From contig NZ_MASU01000023.1 of NCBI RefSeq assembly GCF_003202235.1, positions 1 through 64,000 of the forward strand: 64,000 nucleotides of DNA, read 5' to 3'. Each line of letters begins with the position of its first letter. The stretch's first letter is position 1. The notes under the pieces are model-generated. The model made no database searches. It saw only the letters and a program-made list of their open reading frames with translations, and was not told the origin of the DNA. Source of the stretch: Prauserella flavalba (GTDB lineage: Bacteria > Actinomycetota > Actinomycetes > Mycobacteriales > Pseudonocardiaceae). The position numbers and the translations under genes are program-made. Shown piece after piece: positions 52,446 through 61,234 of this stretch.

Positions 52446-52502
52446 CTGCAGTGAAGGCCACCTTCACTGCGTTGAACGCAGTGAAGGTGGCCTTCACTGC
52501 AG
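52446..52502. terminator. 28-bp perfect-stem hairpin, GAAGGCCACCTT family
   Basis: Arms 52446-52473 and 52475-52502 are perfectly complementary around one base. It lies just past the stop of the DivIVA-like gene (minus strand). Confidence 0.85.
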
Positions 52503-52533
52503 CTACCCGACCAAGTGCTGGTGTGGACCTCGA

Positions 52534-53469
52534 TCAGGCCGGCTGGGTGGCGGGCTCCTTCTTCTTGCTCGCCTGCTCCGGCTCGGGCGACGGGCCGAGC
52601 CGCTCGATGGCGTCCCGCAGTGCGGTGTGGCTCGCGGCGAGGCGCTCGGCGACGACACTGCGCAGTTCGAGTGCCTCGGTGCGCTTGGCGTTGGCGTCGG
52701 CGAGCTTGCTCTCGGCCTCGGCGATCATCTTCTCGGAGCGGGCCTTCGCGGTGGAAACGAGCTCCTCCGCACGGCGCTCGGCCTCGGCGGTCTTGGCCGT
52801 GATGCTCTCGGCGGACGCCTTCTCCGCCGCGGCGATGCTCTCCGCGGACTTCTTCTCGGCGGCCGCGATCTCCTCGGCGGACTTCTTCTCCGCGGCGGCG
52901 ATCTTCTCGGCCGACGCCTTCTCCGCGCTGGCGATCTTGTCGGCGGATGCCTTCTCGGCGGCCGCGATGCTCTCCTGCGACTTCCGCTCGGCGGCCGTGC
53001 GGCGCTCCTTGGCCTCGGCGTCGAGGCGGTTGCGCTCCTGCTCGGCCTCGGCGGCCCGCTGCTCGGCGTCGGCTCGGGCCTTCTCGCGGGTCTTGTCCGC
53101 GTAGGCGTCGGCGGCCGAGCGCGTGGCCGCTGCCTCCTCCTCGGCCTTCTTGCGGAGGTCGGCGATCTCCTCCTCGGCGAGCTGCATCATCGTCTTGACG
53201 CGCTCGCTCATGGCCGCGGGCCCTGACGGGTCCTCGACCATGCGGGTCAGCGCCGCCTTGGCCTCGGTGAGCTCCTGCTGCGCGTAGCTGAGCGCCTTGG
53301 TGAGGTCGGCGACCGACGCCGTGGCCTCGTCGCGGCTGCGGGCCGTGCGCTTGAGCTCGGTGGACAGCTTCTTCAGGTGCTCGTCGACCTGTACCTGGTC
53401 GTAGCCTCGGAAGACCGTGGTGAACTGGGTGGACCTGGTGGGGTTGGGAGGTACTCCGGCTTCTGCCAT
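52534..53469 (-). CDS. DivIVA-like coiled-coil protein with hendecad repeats
   Basis: A 311-residue cytoplasmic coiled coil. The N-terminal DivIVA-type segment (FTTVFRGYDQVQVDEHLKKL, residues 16-36) usually targets curved membrane or the pole. Then continuous helix, with six 11-residue units at 163-228 of the type xSAEKIAAAEK. Probably a polar-growth or cytoskeletal scaffold related to actinobacterial Wag31-like proteins. Divergent from the DUF445 gene. Confidence 0.85.
   Translation of the reverse strand: MAEAGVPPNPTRSTQFTTVFRGYDQVQVDEHLKKLSTELKRTARSRDEATASVADLTKALSYAQQELTEAKAALTRMVEDPSGPAAMSERVKTMMQLAEEEIADLRKKAEEEAAATRSAADAYADKTREKARADAEQRAAEAEQERNRLDAEAKERRTAAERKSQESIAAAEKASADKIASAEKASAEKIAAAEKKSAEEIAAAEKKSAESIAAAEKASAESITAKTAEAERRAEELVSTAKARSEKMIAEAESKLADANAKRTEALELRSVVAERLAASHTALRDAIERLGPSPEPEQASKKKEPATQPA
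52786..52983 (-). repeat. six 33-bp in-frame tandem repeats (hendecads)
   Basis: Encodes residues 163-228 of the DivIVA-like protein: units KSQESIAAAEK, ASADKIASAEK, ASAEKIAAAEK, KSAEEIAAAEK, KSAESIAAAEK and ASAESITAKTA. Confidence 0.85.
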
Positions 53470-53583
53470 TCGGCAACCTTAATGAGTCCACAGGTGGAAT
53501 CCCATACCTCCAAACGGACGCTTTCTGGACTGGCCCGATACTGTGCGTGCAACGCTGCGCCCACGTGGGGAGGGACGTCTGAA

Positions 53584-54813
53584 TTGGACGCGGTCCTCGA
53601 CGACATCGCCCGGCACTGGCCGCTGTACGCGGCCATTCCGTTCGTCGCCGCGCTGATCGGCTACGTCACCAAACGGGTCGCCATCGAGATGATGTTCCGG
53701 CCGCTGGAGTGGACCGGAATCAGGGGGACGTTCCTCGGCTGGCAGGGCGTCGTTCCCCGGCACGGCGGGCGCATGGCCGCCATCGCGACCGATCTGCTCA
53801 CCGCGAATTTGCTCGATATTCGCGACGTGTTCGACCGGATCGACTCGGGGCGGATCGCGCGCGAGATCGAGCAGCCGCTGCTGCGGGCCGTCGACGACAT
53901 CGCCCGCGACGTCCTCGCCGAGTACCACCCGCGCATGTGGGACCGGCTGCCGCCGATGGCGCAGGAGCTGATCGTCAAACAGCTGCAGGCGTCTTCACCC
54001 CGGCTCGTCGGGCAGCTCATGGACGAGGTACGGGAGAACCTCGACGACGTGCTCGACGTCAAGCACATGACCGTGCAGCGGCTGACGCAGGACAAGGCGC
54101 TGCTGGTGCGGCTCATCCGCGAGACGTCCCGGCCCGAGATGGCGTTCATCGCCCGCTCCGGCATCTACTTCGGATTCGTGCTCGGCATCGTGCAGTCGGT
54201 TATCTGGGCGGTGACGAAGGAGCCGCTGGTGATGCCGATCTTCGGTGCCTGCATCGGCTTCTTCACCGACTGGCTCGCGATCAAGCTGATCTTCGTGCCG
54301 CGCGAGCCGATCCGCGTGTTCCACCGCTTCACGGTGCAGGGCAAGTTCCAGCGGCGGCGCACCGAGGTGGCGCGGCAGTACGGCGAGCTGATCGCCCGCG
54401 AGGTGCTGACCGTGCCGAACCTGATGGAGTCGATCCTGCGCGGCCCGCGCTCCGACCGGCTGATGGCGATGATCCGGCGCATGGTGGCCGAGGCGATCGA
54501 CGAGCAGACCAGCGCCGCGAAGCCGCTGGTCACCGTGGCCATCGGCACGCGACGGCTCGAGGAGATGAAGCGCGCAGCGGCGGCGAAGGCGATCGAGCGG
54601 CTGCCCGACACCGTGTCCCACGCGGAGGGCTACCTCACCAAGGCGATGAACGTCGCCAACATGGTCGAAGAACGGATGATGAAGCTGACGCCGGTGGAGT
54701 ACGAGGGCCTGCTGCGGCCGGCCTTCCGGCAGGACGAGTGGAAGCTCATCGCCGTCGGTGGCGTCATCGGCTTCATCGTTGGTGAGCTGCAGGTACTCCT
54801 GATGCTGCACTGA
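53584..54813 (+). CDS. DUF445-family membrane protein
   Basis: About 409 residues: N-terminal hydrophobic segment (LYAAIPFVAALIGYVTKRVAIEMMF with the family VTKRVAIEMMFRPLEW motif), a second membrane region near 200-245 (FTDWLAIKLIFVP repeats the same theme), and a C-terminal helix. Family function unknown. TTG 53584 is the best start I can find, with a distant GGGAGGGA. Its 3' end overlaps the zinc permease gene by 41 nt. Confidence 0.85.
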   Translation: MDAVLDDIARHWPLYAAIPFVAALIGYVTKRVAIEMMFRPLEWTGIRGTFLGWQGVVPRHGGRMAAIATDLLTANLLDIRDVFDRIDSGRIAREIEQPLLRAVDDIARDVLAEYHPRMWDRLPPMAQELIVKQLQASSPRLVGQLMDEVRENLDDVLDVKHMTVQRLTQDKALLVRLIRETSRPEMAFIARSGIYFGFVLGIVQSVIWAVTKEPLVMPIFGACIGFFTDWLAIKLIFVPREPIRVFHRFTVQGKFQRRRTEVARQYGELIAREVLTVPNLMESILRGPRSDRLMAMIRRMVAEAIDEQTSAAKPLVTVAIGTRRLEEMKRAAAAKAIERLPDTVSHAEGYLTKAMNVANMVEERMMKLTPVEYEGLLRPAFRQDEWKLIAVGGVIGFIVGELQVLLMLH

Positions 54814-55666
54814 CGGCGTCGACGGCACCGTGCCGTTCGCGACCCCGCACGTAGGCGACCACGCGGCACACCAGATAGATGGTGAACGAGATCGCGGTGA
54901 CGAAGAAGCTCACGGGCGCACCCGGCGCGAGCGAGAGCACGATGCCGCCGATCGCGGCGACCTCCGCGAACACCACGGCGAGCACGGTCGCCCGCAGCGG
55001 GCTGGCCGTGAGCCTGGCCGCCGCGGCGGCCGGGGTGACCATGAGCGCCACCACCAGCAGCGCGCCGACGATCTGCACGCCCAGCGCGGTCGCGATGCCG
55101 ACGAGCACCGCGAACAGCGGCGACAGCAGGCCGACCGGGACGCCCTTGGCGACCGCGACGGCGGGATCGACGCTCGCGAACAGCAGCGGCCGGTAGATCA
55201 GGCCCAGCACCACGAGCACCACGACCGCCGCGACCAGCAGCGCCGTGAGGTCCTGCGGCTCGACGGCGACGATCTGGCCGACGAGGATGCCGAACTTGTT
55301 CGACGCCCTGCCCTCGTAGAACCACAGCAGGAGGACGCCGAGGCCGAGCCCGAAGGACAGGATCACGCCGATCACGGAGTCGCGCTCGGACTCGCGACCG
55401 CCGAGCAACCCGAGCAACAGCGCGGCCACCACCGCGCCCAGCAGCGCGCCGTAACTCACGCCGATGCCCAGTAGCAGCGCCGCGGCCGCACCGGTGAACG
55501 CCAGCTCGGCGGTGCCGTGCACGGCGAACGACATCCGGCGCATCACGATGAGCGGGCCGAGCGTGCCCGCGACGAGGCCGAGCACGGCCGCGGCGAGCAG
55601 CGCCGTCTGCACGAAGTCAAGGCCGAGCAGGCGCGCGGTCAGTTCGAAGTCGAACAGCTTGTCCAT
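54773..55666 (-). CDS. znuB: zinc/manganese ABC transporter permease
   Basis: A 297-residue ABC-3 family permease with about eight helices and the conserved GTLGPLIVMRRMSFAVHGTAE and QIVGALLVVALMVTPAAAA segments. Third gene of a znuA-znuC-znuB operon, starting 6 nt after the ATPase. Zinc is favoured by the Zur-like site upstream of the operon. Confidence 0.9.
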   Translation of the reverse strand: MDKLFDFELTARLLGLDFVQTALLAAAVLGLVAGTLGPLIVMRRMSFAVHGTAELAFTGAAAALLLGIGVSYGALLGAVVAALLLGLLGGRESERDSVIGVILSFGLGLGVLLLWFYEGRASNKFGILVGQIVAVEPQDLTALLVAAVVVLVVLGLIYRPLLFASVDPAVAVAKGVPVGLLSPLFAVLVGIATALGVQIVGALLVVALMVTPAAAAARLTASPLRATVLAVVFAEVAAIGGIVLSLAPGAPVSFFVTAISFTIYLVCRVVAYVRGRERHGAVDAVSAASGVPAAHQR

Positions 55667-55672
55667 GATCGG

Positions 55673-56491
55673 TTACGACACCCGCTCGTCGACGTGATGG
55701 TGCACCTCGTCCTCGCACAGCGCGCTCTGCGCACCGGCGACGTGGATCTGCCCGCCGACCCGCAGCACCTCCACGCGCGTGCGGTACAGCTCGGACAGCG
55801 TCCGCGAGTTCATCACCTCGTCGGGCGTGCCGATGCGGAACTGGCCGTTGACCAGGTACAGCACTCGATCCACATAGGACAGGATCGGATTGATCTCGTG
55901 GGTGACGAACAGCACGGCGGTGCCGGCCTCGCGCCTGCGCCGGTCGATCAGCTCGCTCACCACGCGCTGGTGGGTGAGGTCGAGCGAGGCCAGCGGCTCG
56001 TCACACAGCAGGACGTCGGGTTCGCCGATGAGCGCCTGCGCGACCCGCAGCCGCTGCTGCTCGCCGCCGGAGAGCCTGCCGACCGGCGAGGAGGCGTAGG
56101 ACTCCGCGCCGACCGAGTCGACGAGCTCCGCGACCCGGCGCCGCCGCCTGCCCGCGCCGAGCAGGCCGAAGCCCCAGCGATCGCCGTCGAGGCCGAGCCC
56201 GACGAGATCGGTGCCGCGCAGCGTGAGCTGCTCGTCCATCGCGCGCTGCTGTGGGATGTAGCCAACCTTGCGGTTGCCCCTGCCCGGCGACCTGCCGACC
56301 ACGCGGACCTTGCCCGCGCTCAGCGACTGGAGCCCGAGCAGCACGCGCAGCAGGCTGGTCTTGCCGGAGCCGTTCGGACCGAGCACGGCCAGGAACTCAC
56401 CGGGCTGGACATCGAGGTCGAGACCCGACCACAGGACCCGGTCGCCGAACCGCAGCCCCGCGCCCTCGATCTCGACGACTCCGCGACTCAC
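55673..56491 (-). CDS. znuC: zinc/manganese ABC transporter ATPase
   Basis: A 272-residue ABC ATPase: Walker A GPNGSGKTS, signature LSGGEQQRLR, Walker B VLLCDEPLASLD, H-loop FVTHE. The His-rich tail EDEVHHHVDE may bind metal. The GTG start overlaps the binding-protein stop (GTGA). Confidence 0.93.
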   Translation of the reverse strand: MSRGVVEIEGAGLRFGDRVLWSGLDLDVQPGEFLAVLGPNGSGKTSLLRVLLGLQSLSAGKVRVVGRSPGRGNRKVGYIPQQRAMDEQLTLRGTDLVGLGLDGDRWGFGLLGAGRRRRRVAELVDSVGAESYASSPVGRLSGGEQQRLRVAQALIGEPDVLLCDEPLASLDLTHQRVVSELIDRRRREAGTAVLFVTHEINPILSYVDRVLYLVNGQFRIGTPDEVMNSRTLSELYRTRVEVLRVGGQIHVAGAQSALCEDEVHHHVDERVS

Positions 56492-57465
56492 TGACCCAGT
56501 GCTCCCGCCAACGCGTCCACCTGCGTGCTCATCCAGGCAATGTAGTCCGTCGTGCCCTCGGGCAGCGTCTCGGTCACGTCGACGACGGGCACGCCGGCGT
56601 CCTTCGCCGTGCCGACGAGCTTCTCGGTCACGGGCGTGACGGTCTGGGAGTTGTTCACGACGGCCCGCACCTGCTTGCCGGACACGAGCTCGGTGACCTG
56701 CTGCTGTGCGGCGACGGGCACGTCGGTCTCGTTCTCGATGGCTTCGGCGTAGTCGTGCGGCGTGGCGTCGGTGATGCCCGCGGACTCGAGCAGGTAGTGC
56801 GCGACCGGTTCGGTGGCGACCACCTTGGTGCCGGGGTGATCGGTGCCGATCTTCTCGATGCGCTGGGTCAGCTCGTCGAGGTCGGCCTTGAACGCCTCGG
56901 CGTTGTCGGTGAAGGTCTGCTTGGCGCCCGCGTCGAGCTCGCTGAGCCGGGCGGCGACCTTGTCGGCGACCTCCGCGACGACGTGCAGGTCGTACCAGAC
57001 GTGCTCATTCACCTCGCCGTGGTCGTGGCCGTGCTCCTCGCCGCCCTCCCCTGCGTGCTCCCCGGCGTGCTCGTCGCCGTGCGCGTGGCCCTCGCCCTCG
57101 AAGGCGACCACGGGCTCGCCGCCGGAGTTCTGCCCCGCGAGCTGCTCGAAGAACTCGTCGTACCCGCCGCCGTTGTAGACGAGCAGCTGGGCGTCCTGCA
57201 CGTCGGCGGCGTCCTCGGCGCTGGCCTGGTACGAGTGCGGGTCTGCGGAGGGGTCCTCGACGATCGACTTCACGTCGACGTGGTCGCCGCCGACCGCCTC
57301 CACGACGCTGCCCCACACGTTCGTCGACGCGACGACGGAGATGCGGCCGTCCTCGCTCGCCTGCCCGCTGCCTCCTCCGCCGTCACCGCACGCGGTGAGG
57401 CCAAGGGCCAGCGCTGTGAGCACCGAGGTCGTGGCGAACAGGCGCCTGGCACGGCGAGAGCTCAT
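56488..57465 (-). CDS. znuA: zinc-binding lipoprotein of ABC transporter
   Basis: A 325-residue cluster A-I solute-binding lipoprotein: lipobox LGLTAC, metal ligands in NVWGSVV..DPHSYQ and HVWYDLH, and a His/Glu/Gly-rich loop (about 125-160, GHAHGDEHAGEHAG) typical of zinc-binding ZnuA. ATG 57465; a Zur-like dyad lies about 50 bp upstream. Confidence 0.93.
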   Translation of the reverse strand: MSSRRARRLFATTSVLTALALGLTACGDGGGGSGQASEDGRISVVASTNVWGSVVEAVGGDHVDVKSIVEDPSADPHSYQASAEDAADVQDAQLLVYNGGGYDEFFEQLAGQNSGGEPVVAFEGEGHAHGDEHAGEHAGEGGEEHGHDHGEVNEHVWYDLHVVAEVADKVAARLSELDAGAKQTFTDNAEAFKADLDELTQRIEKIGTDHPGTKVVATEPVAHYLLESAGITDATPHDYAEAIENETDVPVAAQQQVTELVSGKQVRAVVNNSQTVTPVTEKLVGTAKDAGVPVVDVTETLPEGTTDYIAWMSTQVDALAGALGQ

Positions 57466-57512
57466 CGGCAAACACACTCCGTCAACATCAGTGGTGGGTG
57501 ACAGTCGGTAGG

Positions 57513-57531
57513 GATAATGGAAACCATTGTC
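57513..57531. promoter_or_regulatory. Zur-like operator
   Basis: Dyad centred on AATGGAAACCATT, extended to 19 bp with one mismatch, upstream of the zinc transporter operon. Similar A/T-rich AATG...CATT dyads are bound by actinobacterial Zur. Confidence 0.5.
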
Positions 57532-57639
57532 GGTTCAACTTTACCCTAACCGGTGACGAACACACAGCTCAGCGACCGACGTCACGACTCACCGTCAAGA
57601 TGTGACGGACGCGGGGCAGAACTTCTGCATTGGCTTCTG

Positions 57640-57652
57640 AACCGTTACGGTT
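57640..57652. promoter_or_regulatory. AACCGT-T-ACGGTT palindrome over the LacI gene -10
   Basis: A 13-bp dyad overlapping the hexamer TACGGT (57646-57651), which ends 6 nt before ATG 57658. Half-sites with CG steps suit LacI-family autoregulation. Confidence 0.5.
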
Positions 57653-57657
57653 TGTTC

Positions 57658-58758
57658 ATGAACCGGCCGATGCGAACCCGGCGGCAGGCGACTCTGGCGT
57701 CCCTTGCCGCCGAGCTGGGCGTGTCCAGGACGACGGTCTCGAACGCCTACAACCGGCCGGATCAGCTATCACCCGAGCTGCGCAAACGCGTTCTGGAGAC
57801 AGCCAGGCGCCTCGGCTACCCCGGTCCCGACCCGGTGGCCCGCTCCCTGCGTACCCGCAAGGCGGGCGCGGTGGGTCTTCTGCTCACCGAGAACCTCTCG
57901 TACGCGTTCCGTGACCCGGCCGCCGTCGGCGTGCTGGAGGGTCTCGCGCTCGCGTGCGAGGACGCGGGCGTCGGCCTGCACCTCGTTCCGGCGAGCCCCG
58001 GCAGGGAGGACGTCGCCGCCGTGCACCGCGCCGGCGTCGACGGCTTCGTCGTCTACTCCGTTCCCGACGATGACCCGCACCTCGCCGCGGTGCTCCAGCG
58101 CCCGGTGCCCACCGTGATCGTCGACCAGCCCGAAGTCGAGGGCGTCGACCGCGTCGGACCCGACGACGAGGCCGCCACCGTGAGCCTCGCCAACCACCTC
58201 GTCGCACTCGGCCACCGGCAGGTCGGCGTGTTGTGCATGCGCCTGGCCCGCGACCGCAACGACGACTTCGTGCCGATGTCGCGCCAGCAGGAGGCGCACT
58301 ACCACGTGCAGCGCACCCGGCTCGCCGCGCTGGCGAGGACCTTCGAGGCCGCGGGCGTGGCCTGGGAGAGCGTGCCGGTGGTGGAGCGCTTCGAGCACAA
58401 CGTCGACGACGGCGCCTCCGCGGCCCGCCAGCTGCTCGACGCCCACCCGCGCGTGACCGCGCTGATCTGCACCTCGGACATCCTCGCGCTCGGCGCGCTC
58501 GCCGAGGCGGGACGGCGCGGCCTGCGCGTACCCGCCGACCTCACGATCACCGGCTTCGACGGCATCGCCGAGGCCACGCGCGCCGGGCTGACCACCGTGC
58601 ACCAGCCGGTGCTGGAGAAGGGCAAGTCGGCGGGCAGGCTGCTCCTCGGCGCCGCCGACCGAGTGGCACCCAAGGTGATCACACTGCCCACCGAACTGCG
58701 CGTCGGCACCACGTCCGCCCCGCCCCGCACCGCCGAGGAACGCTGGTTCGGCCCGTAA
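57658..58758 (+). CDS. LacI-family transcriptional regulator
   Basis: A 366-residue regulator: N-terminal HTH (TLASLAAELGVSRTTVSNAYNRPDQLS, residues 10-36) and a periplasmic-binding-like domain (GAVGLLLTENLSYAF ... ALICTSDILALGALAEAGRRG). ATG 58 of this stretch, 57658, is chosen for the TACGGT box 6 nt upstream. Effector unknown; no sugar genes adjoin it apart from the divergent zinc operon. Confidence 0.9.
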   Translation: MNRPMRTRRQATLASLAAELGVSRTTVSNAYNRPDQLSPELRKRVLETARRLGYPGPDPVARSLRTRKAGAVGLLLTENLSYAFRDPAAVGVLEGLALACEDAGVGLHLVPASPGREDVAAVHRAGVDGFVVYSVPDDDPHLAAVLQRPVPTVIVDQPEVEGVDRVGPDDEAATVSLANHLVALGHRQVGVLCMRLARDRNDDFVPMSRQQEAHYHVQRTRLAALARTFEAAGVAWESVPVVERFEHNVDDGASAARQLLDAHPRVTALICTSDILALGALAEAGRRGLRVPADLTITGFDGIAEATRAGLTTVHQPVLEKGKSAGRLLLGAADRVAPKVITLPTELRVGTTSAPPRTAEERWFGP

Positions 58759-58819
58759 CCGACGTGACGTTCGTCCGGCCGAGTTGTGCGAAGGACGGCA
58801 GCCCCGTTCCATTGAACGC

Positions 58820-59311
58820 ATGACGTCGATCGACCTGCTGCTCAAGCGCAACGAAGAACTGGGCAACATCGTGCCCGGCGACCGCTCGTCGGCCAGCCCA
58901 TCGCTGCACGTCGCGATCCTGACGTGCATGGACGCACGCATCCGCGTGTTCGAGCTGTTCGGACTGCTGCAGGGCGAGTCGCACGTGCTGCGCAACGCGG
59001 GCGGCGTCGTCACCGACGACATGATCCGCTCGCTCGCGCTCAGCCAGCGCAAGCTCGGCACCCGTGAGGTGCTGATCATGCAGCACACCAGCTGCGGGCT
59101 GAACATGGTGACCGAGGACAGCTTCAAGGACGAGCTCGAGGAGGCCAGCGGGCTGCGGCCGACCTGGGCCGTCGAGGCGTTCCGGGACGTAGAGGCCAGC
59201 GTTCGCCAATCGGTGCGGCGCGTGCAGACCAGCCCCTTCCTGCTCCACAAGGACATCGTGCGGGGCTTCGTCTACGACGTGCACACGGGCGCGCTCTCCG
59301 AGGTGTCCTGA
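58820..59311 (+). CDS. beta-class carbonic anhydrase
   Basis: A 163-residue beta-carbonic anhydrase. Zinc Cys and Asp-Arg dyad in LTCMDARIRV, then His and Cys in MQHTSCGLN. The length equals the short mycobacterial Rv1284-type enzyme rather than CanB. It starts 61 nt after the LacI gene and lies 15 nt before mutY, matching the mycobacterial order of carbonic anhydrase next to mutY. Confidence 0.93.
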   Translation: MTSIDLLLKRNEELGNIVPGDRSSASPSLHVAILTCMDARIRVFELFGLLQGESHVLRNAGGVVTDDMIRSLALSQRKLGTREVLIMQHTSCGLNMVTEDSFKDELEEASGLRPTWAVEAFRDVEASVRQSVRRVQTSPFLLHKDIVRGFVYDVHTGALSEVS

Positions 59312-59312
59312 C

Positions 59313-59318
59313 TAGAGT
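59313..59318 (+). promoter_or_regulatory. -10 hexamer TAGAGT of mutY
   Basis: TAGAGT overlapping the end of the carbonic anhydrase gene, 8 nt before ATG 59327. Confidence 0.45.
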
Positions 59319-59326
59319 CTCCGTCG

Positions 59327-60202
59327 ATGCCCATCGACACCGACACCCTCATCGACTGGTTCGACACGGTCGGCCGCGACCTGCCCTGGCGGCGCCCCGA
59401 ATGCACGGCGTGGGGCGTGCTGGTCAGCGAGATCATGCTCCAGCAGACGCCGGTCGCCCGTGTCGAACCGATCTGGCACGAATGGCTCGCCCGCTGGCCG
59501 CGTCCGTCCGACCTCGCCGCCGCGAGCCAGGGTGAGGTGCTGCGCGCATGGGGCAAGCTCGGTTACCCGAGGCGCGCGCTGCGCCTGCACGCCGCCGCCT
59601 CGGCCATCGCCACCGAACACGGCGACGTGGTTCCCTCCGACGTCGACACCCTGCTCTCGCTTCCGGGCATCGGCGCCTACACGGCCCGCGCCGTCGCCGC
59701 GTTCGCCTACGGCAAACGGGCGCCCGTGGTGGACACCAACGTCCGCAGGGTCGTCGCGAGGGCCGTGCACGGTGCGGGCGACGCGGGACCGCCGTCGAAC
59801 ACCCGCGACATGGCCGACGTCGAGGCGCTGCTGCCACGCTCCGAGTCCCGCGCGGCCCGGCTCTCCGCGGCGCTGATGGAGCTGGGCGCGCTGGTCTGCA
59901 CCGCGCGCTCCCCGCGCTGCGCGGACTGCCCCGTGACCGACGGCTGCGCGTGGCAGCACGCGGGCAGGCCCGCCTACGCCGGACCCGCCAAGCCCGTGCA
60001 GAAGTACGCGGGCACCGACCGGCACGTACGGGGTCTCCTGCTGGACGTGCTGCGGGGGACGTCGGGGCCGGTGGAGAAGGCAAGGCTCGACCTCGTGTGG
60101 TCGCAGGCGGGACAGCGCGACCGCTGCCTGGACTCGTTGCTGGTCGACGGGCTGGTGGAGCAGACGGCCGACGGAAGGTTCGCCCTGCCGGGCGAACATT
60201 GA
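59327..60202 (+). CDS. mutY: A/G-specific adenine DNA glycosylase
   Basis: A 291-residue glycosylase removing adenine opposite 8-oxoguanine. HhH motif LPGIGAYTARAV, catalytic Asp in VVDTNVRRV, and [4Fe-4S] cluster CTARSPRCADCPVTDGC. The C-terminal 8-oxoG-recognition (NUDIX-like) domain seen in E. coli MutY is reduced to about 60 residues, as in other actinobacteria. Confidence 0.95.
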   Translation: MPIDTDTLIDWFDTVGRDLPWRRPECTAWGVLVSEIMLQQTPVARVEPIWHEWLARWPRPSDLAAASQGEVLRAWGKLGYPRRALRLHAAASAIATEHGDVVPSDVDTLLSLPGIGAYTARAVAAFAYGKRAPVVDTNVRRVVARAVHGAGDAGPPSNTRDMADVEALLPRSESRAARLSAALMELGALVCTARSPRCADCPVTDGCAWQHAGRPAYAGPAKPVQKYAGTDRHVRGLLLDVLRGTSGPVEKARLDLVWSQAGQRDRCLDSLLVDGLVEQTADGRFALPGEH

Positions 60203-60229
60203 CAGCACGTAAGCGAATCTTGTTAATGT
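60199..60229 (+). promoter_or_regulatory. strong housekeeping promoter TTGACA-N19-TAATGT
   Basis: Consensus -35 TTGACA overlaps the mutY stop; TAATGT is preceded by TGT (extended -10). Drives the amidase gene. Confidence 0.65.
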
Positions 60230-60231
60230 TT

Positions 60232-60252
60232 CCCCTCGTTGCGATCGAGGGG
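60232..60252 (+). promoter_or_regulatory. leader hairpin that includes the amidase Shine-Dalgarno
   Basis: CCCCTCG / CGAGGGG with a 7-nt loop directly after the promoter; the GGGG part of the ribosome-binding site is in the 3' arm, so it could be masked. Confidence 0.45.
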
Positions 60253-60260
60253 AGATCGAG

Positions 60261-61232
60261 ATGACCGGCAAGCCAGTGTTCGACCGGCGCGCGCTGATCA
60301 AGGGCGGTATCGCCGCGACCGCGGTCGGCGCGGTCGCCACGTGGCAGGCGGGTCCCGCCGCCGCCTCCGCGCGCAAGGTGGCCGAACCGGTGATCTACGG
60401 AACCGACATCTGGGGAGCGCGGCCGCCGAGCAGCCCGATCGAGGTGCTCGACCGCAAGCCGACCTACATCGTCGTGCACCACACCGTGGAGCCCGGCAAC
60501 ACCGAGGACTACTCGCGCGAGCGCGCGTTCCAGATCTCGCGCGACATCCAGACGTTCCACATGGACACGCGCGGCTGGGCCGACTCGGGCCAGCAGTTCA
60601 CCAACAGCCGCGGCGGCCACATCACCGAGGGCAGGCACCGCAGCCTCGAGGTGTTGCGCGGCGGCGTGCAGCACGTGCTCGGCGCGAATGTCGGCAACCA
60701 CAACAGCGAGGTCATCGGCATCGAGAACGAGGGCCTCTACACCGAGGTCGACGTGCCGCAGGCGCTGTGGGACTCGCTGGTGCAGCTCGTGGCCTACATG
60801 GCAGACCAGTACGGCATCTCGACCGAGTTCATCAAGGGGCACAGGGACTTCAACTCGACGCAGTGCCCCGGCGACGTCCTCTACGCGCGGCTGCCGGAGC
60901 TGCGGGAGGCGGTCGCCGCCGAGCTGGGCATGCGTGCGCGCCAGCCCGTGGAGTGGCCGTTGCTCAGCGAGGGCGACACGGGTGACCGGGTGCGCGAGGC
61001 GCAGCGGCTGCTGCGGGCGCGTGGTGAGAACGTAGCGGTGGACGGCGTTTTCGGCCCGGCGACCCGTGACGCGGTGAGCTCGTTCGCCACCGCCAACGGA
61101 GTGCCCACGGCGACCTGCTACGCGTCGGCGCACGCCGACGAGCGGGGACTCCTCGGCGCCGACATCTGGCCGCTGCTCGCGCAGGGCACGAACCGCCAGG
61201 CCCTCAAGACCCACCTGGCCCGCATCGGCTGA
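60261..61232 (+). CDS. Tat-exported PGRP-type N-acetylmuramoyl-L-alanine amidase with peptidoglycan-binding domain
   Basis: A 323-residue exported cell-wall hydrolase. Twin-arginine signal FDRRALIKGGIAATAVG, amidase-2/PGRP domain (about 45-220; zinc ligands in IVVHHTVE and IKGHRDF...TQCPGD) and a C-terminal PG_binding_1 domain (SEGDTGDRVREAQRLLRARG, VDGVFGPATRDAV). It should cleave the bond between muramic acid and L-Ala. Confidence 0.93.
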   Translation: MTGKPVFDRRALIKGGIAATAVGAVATWQAGPAAASARKVAEPVIYGTDIWGARPPSSPIEVLDRKPTYIVVHHTVEPGNTEDYSRERAFQISRDIQTFHMDTRGWADSGQQFTNSRGGHITEGRHRSLEVLRGGVQHVLGANVGNHNSEVIGIENEGLYTEVDVPQALWDSLVQLVAYMADQYGISTEFIKGHRDFNSTQCPGDVLYARLPELREAVAAELGMRARQPVEWPLLSEGDTGDRVREAQRLLRARGENVAVDGVFGPATRDAVSSFATANGVPTATCYASAHADERGLLGADIWPLLAQGTNRQALKTHLARIG

Positions 61233-61234
61233 CC

